Shown here in pieces: positions 1 to 12,231 of a stretch of 64,000 nt of DNA. Each line of letters begins with the position of its first letter. Within the stretch, counting starts at the first letter, position 1. The DNA lies in contig NC_088322.1 of the NCBI RefSeq assembly GCF_910592395.1, forward strand, positions 12,705,431 through 12,769,430. Reading direction: 5' to 3'. Below the pieces are notes generated by a model. It did not search any database and was not told the origin of the DNA. It was given only the letters and a program-made list of their open reading frames with translations. A program made the position numbers and the translations under genes. The DNA comes from Lineus longissimus. Its lineage: Eukaryota > Nemertea > Pilidiophora > Heteronemertea > Lineidae.

Positions 1-44
1 CTGTAAAGTTATCACAAAAAATTCAAGTGCCACCAATTGGCAAC

Positions 45-3000
45 CTACTGCACTTGTAACATTGACGGTGGAGTGCTACGTATCACTTTTGTGGGCGTTC
101 CAGGCTTTCTTCTCATCGCCGGCTGAGGTTGTGACATTGCCGCCTCGTAGGTTTTCTGGAAGGAGAGGGAGAGTAAATATTCAACGCAAAGGTTGTGATT
201 TGTTTTAGAAATACAACTTAAACGATTGCACAGAGGGATGTGGATTTACCCTAACATGCGAAAGGCATTGTTTCTGAATAGGGATCATTGCGGCACATCA
301 GGCAGGCCATTTGTTTTGGGTTGGAGAGCACATGGGGTATAAAGTTTTTTTGTTGAATTCTGTACAACAACAACAGATGTAGAGAACTACAATGCCACCT
401 ACCCTTCTTTCTGTTCTCATTTTAGCGTTATAAAAAGCAGCCGAGTCGGGATTCTCCAGCAGTAGCTCCATCTGGAGGCGATCAAACTTTTCTTGTTCAT
501 CTTCGTACTGAAGAAGATAGAGAATACTTAAATAAAACTTCAATTACTTGAATACGCATACGACTTGACTTTTTGAGAAACTCCAAAAGTTGCTTCCATA
601 GCCACAAAGGCTTTGGCATGGATTGAATAGACAAGACTTACTTACCAACGCCCCTGGTTGGAGTGTGCCAGCCCTCGAACCATAACCCTGGAGGGCACTG
701 GTCTGTAGCTCAATACTGGAGGAGTCCAGGAAGCATTCTGAGTACCAGGTGTCAAATTCTGAAGAAAAAAACCCAACAGTAATATTGTAGTAAATTACCT
801 ACATGATGGCCCCTGCTCTGGATCTGAGACTTAGAGAAAATGATGCAAAATATTGTTTCCAATTTGGATAAGGTCTCATGCTCTCTGAAGCTGCATATTT
901 GGGTTCATTGTTGGCACAGTTGACAGTATTAAATATATTAGAAAGGGTCACGAAATATTGTGTACTCTGCAATGAAATATCAAGTATCCTTGATGCATTA
1001 TAGCATAGCAAACATAAGAACACAAAGTCAATGCACATACCGTGAATAAGTTTCTGTCTGCACTGATCCACCAGTTTCTGACAATATTGCGCCTCCGACT
1101 TGAGATGTCGGAGTTCGTCTGCATCCTGTTTGTACTGAGCCTTGGCCTCCTTCAACTTCTTCACTTCGAGGAATTCTTCTTCTGTTATGATGATTTCGCC
1201 CTCCTCGTTGAACATAATGCCTGGAATGATAGGAGCATTAAAGACCTGCATCCAGAAAGGAAAATGTCTGACTGGGATATGTGGGAGGTAATTTTGGTAC
1301 CACCCAGGAATTACTATATACAGAGTGGTTCTGAGCAAGTCCCTTTGACCTTCAACATGAAAATATTTGAAAACTTTTTTGAAAAACAATCTTACCATTT
1401 GCCTCTCGCTCCTGTCTGAGTGCCTCTAATCTCATTTTGGTGTTGTCGATCTTGACTTTAGTCATATTGATCTGGTTGGCAAGCTGCGAATACGCCTTCT
1501 TCTTTGCTGCATGAATTTCTAAAATACAACAAAAATTGGTCAATGTTCACCTTTTTGGGGGGGGGGGGGAAGGGCCAGAGTAATGAATGGTGAGCTGAAA
1601 TTCTATGAAGGTATTAGCAGAGCTTTCCAACCTACCCTTATTTTCATTGAGAATTCGATTAATTTCTGAGCCCCGTTCCTGCTTGAATTCTTCAAACGCC
1701 ACTGTCCTTGGTGGAGGTGTGCTCGGCCGTTGTTGCATTTGCGGCTTCACTATCTTGTCGCCTCCAGAACTAGAGGGTGTGGTTGTTTCGCGTTCTTTCT
1801 CCGTGCGTGAGGGCGTATGTGGGGTTGAGGTGTCCTGGTCTCGCCCACTGCCAGGGCTGCCAGGACCCTTCATGCCAGTAGGGCTATAAAATAATTGGTT
1901 GAAATTATAGAAGATCGCATACTTTTGCCCAGAGAAAAACTGTTATCAATGATCTTGACCTTGACCCTGACTAGATATTCATGACAGTGAGTAACATTCC
2001 AGAAAAACTTGCCATAAAAAGAGAGAACGTACGAATGATCCATCAAATCTGATACCCTTCCATAAACTTGTTATGGCCTGTAGGCCAATAGCTATGGTAG
2101 TAATTTGAAGAAAACCGAATTAGCTTCAAAACATTGTTATGGGCCAAAAAGATTACCTTGCTCTTTCCTTAGATTTCTTCTTCATCTCTCGTTTCTTCGC
2201 ATTCACAACCGATGATGGCTCGGCCTTTCCTGACTTCGGCAACTGCCCTACACCGAAATTCTGTCGATCAGGCTCTCCGACCAACTGCATATCCTCAACA
2301 ACAGGGGGTCCTGTTGGTTGCACAGGGGCTACAGCAGTGGGATCAGCCCGGTCCATCATAGTATATTTCGCCCGCAATCTTTCTTCCACATCTCGTTCGA
2401 CTTGTAGGTAGATATCTTTAAATGCTTCGAATACACCCTGAATTTGTCGCACATTTACAACCTGAAATAAAGAGTTAGGTTTTGTCAGGGAGAGGTTTCT
2501 GCTTTCCATTGATTACAGTCACTATGTCAATGTTCAGTTCGAGGAGGAGTTGTCATTAATATTTGACCTAAAGGCCCACAATCTTCAATTTCTGAAACCA
2601 TAACTAAGATTAACTTGCTGATTTCAAGTCTATATGAAACAAGGGAACGAACACATTTTAGCCATGAAATCGGCATTACAATCTTGCCCAGCTGTGCAAT
2701 CATTTATGAACTTACATCTAGTTGCTCTAGTTCTCCCTCAAGATATTTGGATACTTGCTGAGTGATCTCATACTTCTGCTGCTCTGACAATGGGTCGTAC
2801 AAGACGTGACTGCGATTGTTCTACAAGAGAAATGACCATACATTTAAAATGCTGATCTAAATGACAGCAGGAGGCCCAAGGGTCTGGCACTCTTCTCTGC
2901 AATCTCAGAAGAAGTTACCATTATTTATCATGTGAGGAAGTGTGTGTAGCACCCCAGTGCCTGCACACTGCCCCTAAGGTTCCAATCTACTCCAAAAGTT

Positions 3001-6000
3001 TTTTATCAAGGATTTTCCTTCCCCAGAGTGGTTGCCTACCAAAAGAAGGCCAGTCTGCCCGCTTTCCCCTTAATTGGGGGTTGGTTTCTCTCACGTTGCT
3101 ACATGTAGCTGTGACACAGGCCAATAACTTACCAGGGTGTCATGCATTGCTAGTTCATGTTTCAATGCATCTACTTCCTTCTCCAACTTCTTCACCATTA
3201 TCTACAAATAGGAAACAAAAACCTGACAAATTTAATTGCTCAAAGTCAATAGATAGCACTGCAAATGGTAGAACAAAAGAATAATGTCAAGCTCATCATG
3301 TAATTTGGCCTCTGAAGACAAATGCTCGGGAATCATTTTCTACATGAGAGCAGATTTCGTCTCGAACTCCGTCTTTTCTTCACTGAATTTTGAATTAACG
3401 AAGACTGCTAGAAACGTAAACACCGCTGTCTGAGAAAGAATCAAACCGTTTTAAAGAGCAAGTACATTGGAACCTCTCTCAGTCTTAGCGGACACCCAGG
3501 TAAACATGACAGTGTCTCCATAACATTTGTCATTGTCATTTGATAGGACCTCTGTAATCAGGGCACCTCTGTGTCAAAAACCACCAATGCTCAGTTCCAA
3601 AGGTTTCCTTATAAGAGAGGTTCTACTGTACATGTAACAGCATTGCAGCATAAAACAGATTTAACCAAACAGAGCAAAAGTTGTAACAAAGAACAATAAA
3701 CAAGATTACTATGCCGTTTTGTCACGGTACATACGGTCCTTTTAAAATACCTCACACGACCATTATCCAAAATCAGCATCTTGAAAATTCATAACGAGAA
3801 TTGAAGTTTATATTAGGTTTTAAAAAACTGTCAATGTTATGATTGACTACTTCTTCATCTACAGGTAACAGTTAATTACGCCCAGTGTAGGATCTCTGGC
3901 ATTGACACTTGGGTAGGGCCCACCAACAGGTTTTGGTCTCATGGCCAACAGACTTTCAATTTTAGTTCCCATATATCCAAGTTTATACCAATTCCGGGTT
4001 CTCACCTGGAATCGAACTCAGGACTAAGATATGGTTGTAAAGCTAGTGTTTTTTCCCCACACGGCTCACTGGACATTTCTGTGCGAAGTGAATCAATGTG
4101 AATGAAAGTGAAATCGGCATGTCGTTCTACTTACCGTTGGATCGTAGTGCTCATTGACAGCAGGTTCACTGTTCACACACATCATCCTTGTAGCGAACCT
4201 TAGAGTTGATATCTAAAGTGAGGAAACAAATTGTTATCAAAAATAAGGACCTTTTTTTGCTATTGGCAGACACCTTTATGATGGTCACATAGTTCTTGTG
4301 TGAAAGAGATTGTAAAAAAGCAATTATGTATAACTATGAGAAACCATACATTAGCCTTGAGCATTAACCCATGATTGGCAGGAAACTACCAAGGACTCCG
4401 ATCAAACTTACAGTTTCCTCAATTTGTTCCTGCTCTCCCCAGACATTGGCTATCAGTACAGTACGACAATTCCCTCCAATCGAATCCTTCAAATAGTGCG
4501 TTAGTTTCGTCTGTCGGAATGGAATGTGATCTCGGCGTCGGTCGGCAAGCGCTATGATGGTTTGCTCGAGAAATGTGAGAGACTTATTGATGTACATTGC
4601 CTCTTGTTGTGTTTTACCTTCAGACTACAAAAGAAAATAGAGAAAATGTTTGAAGCTGGCTAAAATAATTTGGTACAAATGAGTTTTCTTCTGATTGGAC
4701 CATGGTCCTGCTCTGACCCATCCCACCAACGTTTCTGGCAAAAAGAAAATCAGCAAGTCAAATTTGATACCTCACTGTCAGCATTAGTTGTCTCACCTAA
4801 CACCACCTAACACCATTTAGATGGAGCGGCCTGCAGTCACTTTGCCTTTGCTGCCTAACCTTGGTTTTGGCTCCACTTGCGGTGTGTTTGATGAGGCAAT
4901 ACCTCCAGTTCAATTGCAATTCCTTAATTCAATGAAACTAACCTTCGTTTTTCCGAGCCTCTCTGAACCGGCCAAATCAACAAAGTTGAGTTTGGCCGTG
5001 GTATACTTGGCCTCTGACTGCACTCGGGAACGACTCTGAAATAAAAATTTTTTTGCAAGACTTTTCCCGACAAAATCAAAATAAACAATGGTAGTGAAGG
5101 TAGAGGATCAAACTCTATTGAGATAAAATTTACCTGCACAATAATATCGAGCATCTTTGCAATAAAGCAGCATCATTTTTCTTTTTCATTCCCATCCAAC
5201 TCACCTCAATATAAACAGTAAAGATGCAATGTGACCTCGATGAGGCCTTGTTCAAGCTATGAGCGGCAATCGCTCGGTTTGTCTCGCCTTCAAACAAAAG
5301 ATTCAGACATTCCTCCTCGTTTTGAGCCAGGTGACACGAAAGGCCCTTCACATAGACGCCATGGATGTCCTCAACGACGGCCATGGGAGAGACGTTTGCG
5401 GGGGTGTAGGATTCTGGTAGCGAGGCGAGAAGATCAAACATCGTTTCGTTGTAGATTTCTAGGTAAGACACTCTGAAATAATGATTACACATCATTCCTT
5501 TTTCACTTTCAGATGTAGGGAACAGAGAGAATTACATATGTGATCCTTTTCGTGCTGCATTGCCCAGGAAAGGACTACAGACTGGTCCATGAACTGAACC
5601 CAGGGTCACTTGAGACAGATTGTGAGACTGTAACTAGTCACTATAGATTCATGCACTTGATTGGGAACAACGTTTACATGACGTAGTGTTGGCCGTCGTT
5701 ACGTCACCATGCATTTTACATTAGTGTAACGTGACGTGACGCGACGTTTTCGTAAACGTTGGTCCCAATCAAGTGCATGGATCTATAGTGTGAGTCATGT
5801 GCGAGTGAGACTCAAACTGATGCTTACCTGACAGAGATGGCACACTCGGGCCTGTCCTCGATCTCTCTGTAGATGTGGGATAAAGCTCTTGGAATGATAC
5901 CGCGGTGTTTGTAGTTCTCTGTTGCGCCTGTTATGGAGAATGTCTTGCCTGCGCCCGTCTGGCCGTAAGCCATGACAGTGCCTGAAATAGCAGATTAGGA

Positions 6001-6637
6001 CATGAATGAAAAGGTTAGGGAAAAGACTAACGGGTAAACTGTCAAATAAAATCTAAGTAATTGTTGGTACACTTTGTACAATCTCTTGGCTGTCTGTAGT
6101 TTGTTCTCAACCAGGGGTGTGCTACAGTCACCTAAAGGCTGAATCAAGCTTATATTCTGAGAACTCATCTGTAGAAATTTACCATTGTAACCATCAATAG
6201 CAGCAGACACTACATCCTGTGCACACGTCTCATACATGTTCTCCTGACTGGCGTTATGGAGAATGCCGTCCATCTTGAACGACCAATCAAGAATCTGATT
6301 GTTTACGACACCTTTTCTCGCATCGCGCTTGCAGTGGATGTTGACGGTCTGAAAAAATGAGATGAGTAAAATATCGACCACATTACTGTTAATCCAGACA
6401 GAGGTATTCTTGTGGTTTTTATTTTTGTGTTTGTTGTCTCATTTGCCAAAAATTGTGAAAAATATATTGCACAAAAACCAAAATCTCATTGAAATAACTC
6501 TGACAGAGTTGTCTTGCTGAAAAAAACAGATTACTTACCCGGCCATCTGACTGGAGGCCGATGGTGTCATGAGCAAAATGAGAGGTTGGGCGTGTCCGCA
6601 CCCAAACCTTCACCTTTTTGCTCCTGCCGCTACTCAT
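45..6637 (-). CDS. KIF9: Kinesin-9 family motor protein (KIF9-like), complete, 16 coding exons
   Basis: Coding exons in transcript order: 6637-6539, 6348-6183, 5981-5828, 5472-5205, 5035-4943, 4624-4412, 4212-4135, 3201-3133, 2820-2716, 2461-2157, 1883-1636, 1518-1396, 1220-1041, 758-646, 507-403, 155-45. All junctions are GT-AG and keep frame, giving about 809 residues, close to vertebrate KIF9 (about 790). The motor domain is N-terminal: P-loop GQTGAGKT at residues 95-102, switch I NKASSRSH at 214-221, switch II DLAGSE at 249-254, and motor-end segment NSEPAVNEHYDPT. Coiled-coil segments follow (IMVKKLEKEVDALKHEL, then ITEEEFLEVKKLKEAK), with a proline/serine-rich linker around exon 11 and the family-typical EFDTWYSE near the C-terminus. 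Kinesin-9A motors are ATP-driven microtubule motors of motile cilia and flagella (central-pair associated); that role is family knowledge. The start is the first ATG of exon 1 (MSSGRSKKVKVWVRTRP), matching the usual kinesin N-terminus. All catalytic motifs are intact. Confidence 0.95.
3465..3628. mobile_element. pogo/Tigger-like MITE in a KIF9 intron
   Basis: A 164-bp element flanked by TA on both sides. Its ends are imperfect inverted repeats: the left end reads CATTGGAACCTCTCTCAGTC and the right end, reverse-complemented, reads CAGTAGAACCTCTCTTATAA. A TA target duplication with a CAGTAGAACCTCT-type terminus is typical of pogo/Tigger-like non-autonomous elements. No ORF is present. Confidence 0.7.
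3890..4076 (-). mobile_element. tRNA-derived SINE-like copy in a KIF9 intron
   Basis: Read on the minus strand from 4076, a tRNA-like head shows an A-box-like stretch near 4065 and a B-box-like GAGTTCGATTCC near 4018. An unrelated body of about 110 bp follows. The tRNA fold is incomplete, so this is a retroposon head rather than a working tRNA gene. Confidence 0.55.
5641..5788. mobile_element. MITE with about 40-bp terminal inverted repeats in a KIF9 intron
   Basis: The left arm begins CTATAGATTCATGCACTTGA. The right arm, reverse-complemented, begins CTATAGATCCATGCACTTGA. Both continue into a shared GTTTAC-containing stretch. The centre is rich in ACGT words. No coding capacity. Confidence 0.7.
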
Positions 6638-8705
6638 TTTCTTGGCAGAGACCTAGAAAATATAACAACAGCGCCCATACAATTGGTGAGAATCTTACAT
6701 AGTTTTGAAGTTCATATAAAACACCTCTGGTTATCCATTGGTTTCAATGAATGAGACATGACATGGTTGCCATGAACCTTGCATACGGTGCAGGGTAAAA
6801 TGTAGCTTGGAATTATGAAAAACAGGGAATGTCCTGGACATGCATAAGCATGAATAAGTGTGAATGAAGCTTCAATTTTTTTATCTAGATTGACTAAAAC
6901 AGATAGACAGATGTGACACGAATGATTTATCAGAAAAAACCACAGAAGGAGTGGGTTGCGATAGTCTAAAACAGGTCAAAACAAAGACCACAGTAGTTAT
7001 AATACACACATTTCAAGCTGCCCTTCAGGAACCCGTGGTACAGTTACATCACTCATCAGTTCATGCACTTGATTTTGATTCCATCGGAGTCTGGTTAGTG
7101 ATTACATTAGACAGTGATACTGATGCGTCTACACACTTTTGCTTTGATGAATGTGTCTCCAAAAAGGTTGACACTTTTAGTAACACTCATAACAGGTTTA
7201 CATGTACACAACCTGAATCAGTGAATGTATTGGTAGTGTTAGAAACATGGCTAACTATCACTCAGGTGTTAAGATTTAACTGCAAGTGCAAACAAACCTT
7301 GTGTTTCATCCTCTGAAATATTCAAGTGATTGAAATGTATTGTAACTAATGTAAACAATCACATGGCTCGGTTTAATAGCTAAAATAGAAGGGTGTGTGT
7401 CACGTTGTCAGCAGCTGTCAGTCACCGGGTCAGTATCGGCCATTGTATTGTAGCACCAGGCTGATTTTCACTATGAGTATGACTACAAATAAGCAACTGC
7501 CAACTCTGTTTGTGTCACTTTCACTCTCACTGAGACTGACTGTGAGTCACTGAGTGTGACTTGACTGTCACTTTCTGTCCGCAGGCCCACTGACACCATG
7601 TCCACAGTGACTCGTGGCGAGTGACCACGCGTGACACTCACTGACACCGACAGTGACAAGGTACCTACAATACAACACCATAAGAAAAGTCTGTCACTGC
7701 TACATAGAAGTGTCAGTTAGGCCAACCAGGAACAATGCATTTCATTATTCCCCGCAGCTTTATGAAAACTGTCACACACAAAATGCACTATAAAATGCAT
7801 GCAGCAAAAAATAAACACAGCAGTCTAGGCCTACAGAGCGATACCGTAAGCGGCGAAATGACTATCCTTTGCATAATTAACAGTAAGACTGTTTGCCTAA
7901 TTGAATAAATCTATCTCACCCTTTGCTACAAAAGTAATCAGACTGAGAATAACTTTATATGACTCCGGGAGAAGACTTTGTTACATGCGAACACCTTCTC
8001 ACGCAAATTTTGTTGTCCTGTTGTCATGAGCACTGCGCATGCTCAGACACAAGGTTAGTTCCACTTTCTGTTGAAAGGTGGCTATCAAGTGCGATTTGTT
8101 CCATCCTCGATGTACACTTCGAGGGATGTCGGAGTTCTTCAAGAAATAATAGGTGACGCCACCATTATTTTCAGACATACGTTCATATCATGGGAAATAC
8201 GAATAGCCTGGATCCGCTTCGACCAACACTTCGTCCCTAAAATTCTGTTTTCACTCAAGGCAAATCAATGCAACTACCGCAGCTCATACCAGCTCCTACC
8301 GATAGTCCCCCTTTAAGAAACCCTTTTCAAAACACCTGGAATTGTTCACCATTTGAACTGCGCACGTGCGTTTGTTTACCATTTCATTTCCCGCGAAATC
8401 TCAAGATCACATGACCTGCTAACGCGGATTGCATTTTACATTGACCAGTTGACCCGCTGTCCATCATGGATCAGAAGGACCGCTGTTGCGAGCACTCTCC
8501 GGCATCCTGACGTAATTGTCTCTCCGGATGCATACAACACGACGTCTCCTCACGCAGTAAGTCATGTAAGTAGACTATGTATCGAGTGAAACGGCCTGAT
8601 AAATCAGGATGAGTCTTTAATAGGTGGATTTTAGATTTTATTTTTAAAAGATTTGTTACTTCAATTTAAAAGAATAACACTAACAGCCCCCCATACTCGG
8701 CGATA
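6638..8705. other. 5' flank of KIF9; no gene seen
   Basis: No supported exon or RNA gene. A CACTGA/GTGACT-rich low-complexity tract runs from about 7412 to 7660. A reversed end of the TTAA-flanked MITE family described at 10061 lies at about 8270-8316 (TCCTACCGATAGTCCCCCTT then TAA). The KIF9 promoter should lie just upstream of 6637, but no clear core element was recognised. Confidence 0.5.
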
Positions 8706-8727
8706 TTGCCGATAAACCATTCGATGT

Positions 8728-9450
8728 GGATAAGGATTCATACTGGTGATAAACAATTCGATGATTGGGAACTCAAGTTAATGTGGTCACTATCGGGGGG
8801 GGGGGTATGGATTCATACTGGTGATAAACCATTCAATGATTGGGAACTCAAGTTAATGTGGTCACTATCGGGGGGGGGGGGGGGGGGGGGGGGGTATGGA
8901 TTCATACTGGTGATAAACAATTCAATGATTGGGAACTCAAGTTAATGTGGTCACTATCGGGGGGGGGGGGGGGGTATGGATTCATACTGGTGATAAACCA
9001 TTCAATGATTGGGAACTCAAGTTAATGTGGTCACTATCGGGGGGGGGGGGGGGTATGGATTCATACTGGTGATAAACCATTCAATGATTGGAAACTCAAG
9101 TTAATGTGGTCACTATCGGGGGGGGGGGGGGGGGGGTATGGATTCATACTGGTGATAAACCATTCAATGATTGGGAACTCAAGTTAATGTGGTCACTATC
9201 GGGGGGGGGGGGGGGGGGTATGGATTCATACTGGTGATAAACAATTCAATGATTGGGAACTCAAGTTAATGTGGTCATCGGGGGGGGGGGGGGGGTATGG
9301 ATTCATACTGGTGATAAACCATTCAATGGGAACTCAAGTTACTGTGGTCATCTGAGGGATGTGGATTCATACTGGTGACAAACCATTCATTTAAATGAGA
9401 ACTCAAGGGATGGATTCAAGCTGAAGATAAACCATTCAATGTGATCGCAT
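8728..9450. repeat. Minisatellite with long G homopolymer in each unit
   Basis: About eight tandem units, each with a core of about 65 bp (beginning TATGGATTCATACTGGTGAT and ending GTGGTCACTATC) followed by a pure G run. The G runs in order are about 11, 25, 16, 15, 19, 18 and 16 bases. The eighth unit lacks the G run, and one or two decayed units follow to about 9450. Unit-length variation is almost entirely in the G tract. The array has strong G-quadruplex potential on the plus strand. Confidence 0.95.
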
Positions 9451-11420
9451 ATTATTTCAGTAATCAGAGGAATGATGGATTCATGCTAGAGTTAACTATT
9501 CAATAGGAACTCTAGTTTATCTCCTATATTAATTCTGAGATGACCACATTAACTTGTGATTTGACTGAAATAAATCATTGAAATCGCTCATTTCTGTCTC
9601 ATTGTGCATTGCCTGCCCCCCCCCCCATGTTGATGAATTTGTCATAGTCATAATTTTACCCCCCAATCAAGAAAATCAAGTGAAAAGTCTGCAAGCATTT
9701 ATTCTATTTTTATTTGCATTTGCTATTCTAAATTGTTCATGAATCTTTTTAATCCAAGATATTAATCCCCAAAAGAATATATGGAACAATTGTATCTAGC
9801 TGTATCTTGTTGAAATCAAACAAATCAAACCAACAACATCATGACTTATAACAGGGGGTTAATCGATTAGTAGGCCTACTACTCGTTTTTGACTGAATTC
9901 TTTGAAGTTTGGCAATGAAAAGTGTGAATGAATGGCTATCATTCAGGTTTGCACCATTTTTCCCTTTGGTTTTTATTGCAAGAATCTGTTTTAACTTTTA
10001 GGAAAAAAACAATTATATATGAATTAAGGAAAAATAATCAACGACCAGCAACACTATTGATTAAAGGTGGACTATAGGCAGGAGCATAATTTAGCCATTT
10101 TCAGGTGACTAAAATACACAGTAAGGGCCCTTGGTTGATCATGTCAGATTCAGCACTAATTAGAAATATATTCCTCGTACAAGCATGAGTCATTTCGACG
10201 TACTGTGCGATGTGAGAGACCCCTGTTGGTGACTATGTGTAACTTTATCTTGCCTGCCCAGCTGCTGCCTACATTGTCCCTTTAACACCCTATACTATTT
10301 CTAAATCAGCCCCACCCAAATCAAACTGGTCACTTATTTATTAATGGCCAATCACATTACCAACTTGGATTAGCCATGGCCATCTGACACCTTTGTTTAA
10401 TTGTTTGGAGCCACAAAAGACTTTGCCAACCTTGAAAGAATGTATGGGAGTGTTACATAAAACCACTACCTGTCACATTTTATGCCTTCCAATGCTTGCT
10501 TTGGCTTCAACTGTTATGTGCATGGTGAACATTCATTGTAGCAAGGTGCACATGGTTTTGCTCGAATTTTGACTTATTTCAACATCTGAAATAGCAAAAT
10601 TGCTTGTGTTTTGCACAAATCTTCTACAAGGTGGGTGTCACATTATGTCTAACTGAATCTTGACGTTATTCATGTTTTACTTGCGTAGGCCAAAGGGATA
10701 TTTGAATAGGGCAACTTGTCTTTGTCTTTTCCCCTTGTATTTTTCAATACAGAGAAAGAATCTACCTCCAAGAACCATTTTAAGGGTTGACCATAGGTAC
10801 CGTCATTACCGCTAGACCTTATGTCGACTTATCGGTGGTAAATATCATTCCCTAAGACAAGTCTCCATTTTTCACTGTTGATAACTCCTGCCAGGTAATC
10901 TGTCAGGCGCACCATCATAAACGGGTGGTCAATCAAATTGCTCGACACAAAGTAATTGAATGACGGCCTGAATTGATAGTGCCAACCTCCGGATCAGGTT
11001 ACCCTTCTTCCTGTGACCTTAAAAGGTTGGTCAAGTCAACAACCCCGATCATAATATGTGATTACCCCTTGATATCCATCTTGACCCTCAAGCCTTGGAT
11101 CCACTCCGCCACCCCGACTCCGTTACACCAAGTGGAGGTAACGAGCCCAAATTAAACTCTGATGGTTCAGAATGTTAATATCAGACACACCCACCATAAA
11201 ATTTTCATCACTATATATAGCTACACCCTTCAAGATTGCTGCCTGGAACCCAAAAAGAATGTAAAAATTCTTGAGATGAAAAATAAATCAAGTACACAAA
11301 ATTTTAGTCGTCAAATTGTCCCCCCTAGGAGAGATGGATCGAGGGACTTATGGACAGACACCACATGAACAGCTATCTACTTAAGATCACCTGAGCTAAA
11401 AATGAAAAAATGCTCTTAAC
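9451..11420. other. Gene-free stretch with one MITE
   Basis: A C12-type homopolymer lies at about 9617. Apart from the TTAA-flanked element at 10061-10285 no coding or RNA feature is supported; the open frames are short and show no codon or domain signal. Confidence 0.5.
10061..10285. mobile_element. TTAA-flanked MITE, best copy of a dispersed family
   Basis: It begins TTAAAGGTGGACTATAGG and ends GTCCCTTTAA, giving imperfect inverted ends of about 18 bp bounded by TTAA (a piggyBac-type target site). Related internal sequence recurs at about 18107-18300 and 44430-44562; all three share a GAGAGACCCCT-GTTGGTGAC-like block. A lone end is at about 8316. Confidence 0.75.
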
Positions 11421-11465
11421 TTAAGGAATTTGGAACTATGCATTTGTGTCTATTTATCATTACAG

Positions 11466-11535
11466 ATGGCGTATACCTTGTCGGCAATTGCAATGAAAGA
11501 TACTCGCTTGTGTAGTTTGTAAGGTGAAGGAATAG
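11466..11535 (+). other. Exon-like block 1 of a duplicated pair (decayed, SH2-like peptide)
   Basis: An acceptor (TTTATCATTACAG) precedes it and a GGTATGTAT donor follows. In phase 1 the peptide is (D)GVYLVGNCNERYSLV followed by an in-frame TAG. The block and its upstream flank are duplicated at 12163. The peptide resembles the DG-x-FLVR-N/D-C segment of SH2 domains of the SLP-76/BLNK kind, but Arg is replaced by Gly and no other SH2 exon was found. Confidence 0.25.
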
Positions 11536-11807
11536 GTATGTATAATATAGTATTATAGATTCGGACTTTCCGATTGGATGAGAGGTGCCACTGTAAAATG
11601 ACAAAAGATATGAAAATTGCGTGCTTTTGCGAAAAGGAACTGAACAGTACAATCTGGTCACTAAATCAGGAGGCCATATTTGAAGCGGTGATGCCATCTC
11701 ATTGGTTGCTAGTTTTGGGTTGATCATGAGTTTTGAGAAATGAACTGCTTACATTGTTTACATTATAAATACAAGGCCGCAGCTGTTGTTCTGATGGTCC
11801 CATTGGA

Positions 11808-12008
11808 TTTTACATACAAACTACTGGCTATTCTTACGACAGTCATATTCACTTTTGTGTCGTAATCCTAAACCTAACCCAGACCCACCCTTCCTCCTAG
11901 CACTTACCCAAACCCTAACCCTTCCCCAACACCAATCTCAACTCCCTAATTCCCAAAATTGCATCCTTGTTATAACTAGTCGTAAGAATGGCAACTTTGT
12001 ATGAAATA
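11808..12008. mobile_element. MITE with telomere-like interior
   Basis: The inverted ends are about 33 bp: left TTACATACAAACTACTGGCT, right (reverse-complemented) TTTCATACAAAGTTGCCATT, both followed by CTTACGAC. The interior (about 11865-11925) contains several CCTAACCC / CCCTAACCC words on the plus strand. No ORF. Confidence 0.65.
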
Positions 12009-12162
12009 AAAGAAATGAAGTCTATCAATTCCATGAATGAAACGTAATTCATGACTAAAAATGATGTATTTCAACATCATATTTAGGCAGTAATTTCATG
12101 ACTGAAAACACTAGACTTCCTGTAATAGTGCATTATGCATTTGTTCCAATTTATCATTACAG

Positions 12163-12231
12163 ATGCCACAAACCTTGTCCGCAATTGCAACCGAAGATTT
12201 TTGGATGAACCGCAAGACGATCAGATGAAGG
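12163..12231 (+). other. Exon-like block 2 of a duplicated pair (SH2-like peptide)
   Basis: The acceptor TTTATCATTACAG and donor G/GTATGCATC are conserved with the block at 11466. In phase 1 it is fully open: ATNLVRNCNRRFLDEPQDD then QMK. LVRNC...R...EP matches the phosphotyrosine-binding FLVR strand of SH2 domains in pattern. Downstream SH2 strands were not found, so this is a candidate or relic exon only. Confidence 0.3.

Noticed and set aside
1042-1419. 125-residue plus-strand ORF
   Set aside because: Antisense to KIF9 exons 12-13, which have clear family homology and splice sites.
8706-9025. Repeated IHTGDKPF-like peptide suggesting a C2H2 zinc-finger array
   Set aside because: The string resembles the TGEKPF linker, but no Cys-x2-Cys or His-x3-His pairs occur and the frame is just the G-tract minisatellite read through.
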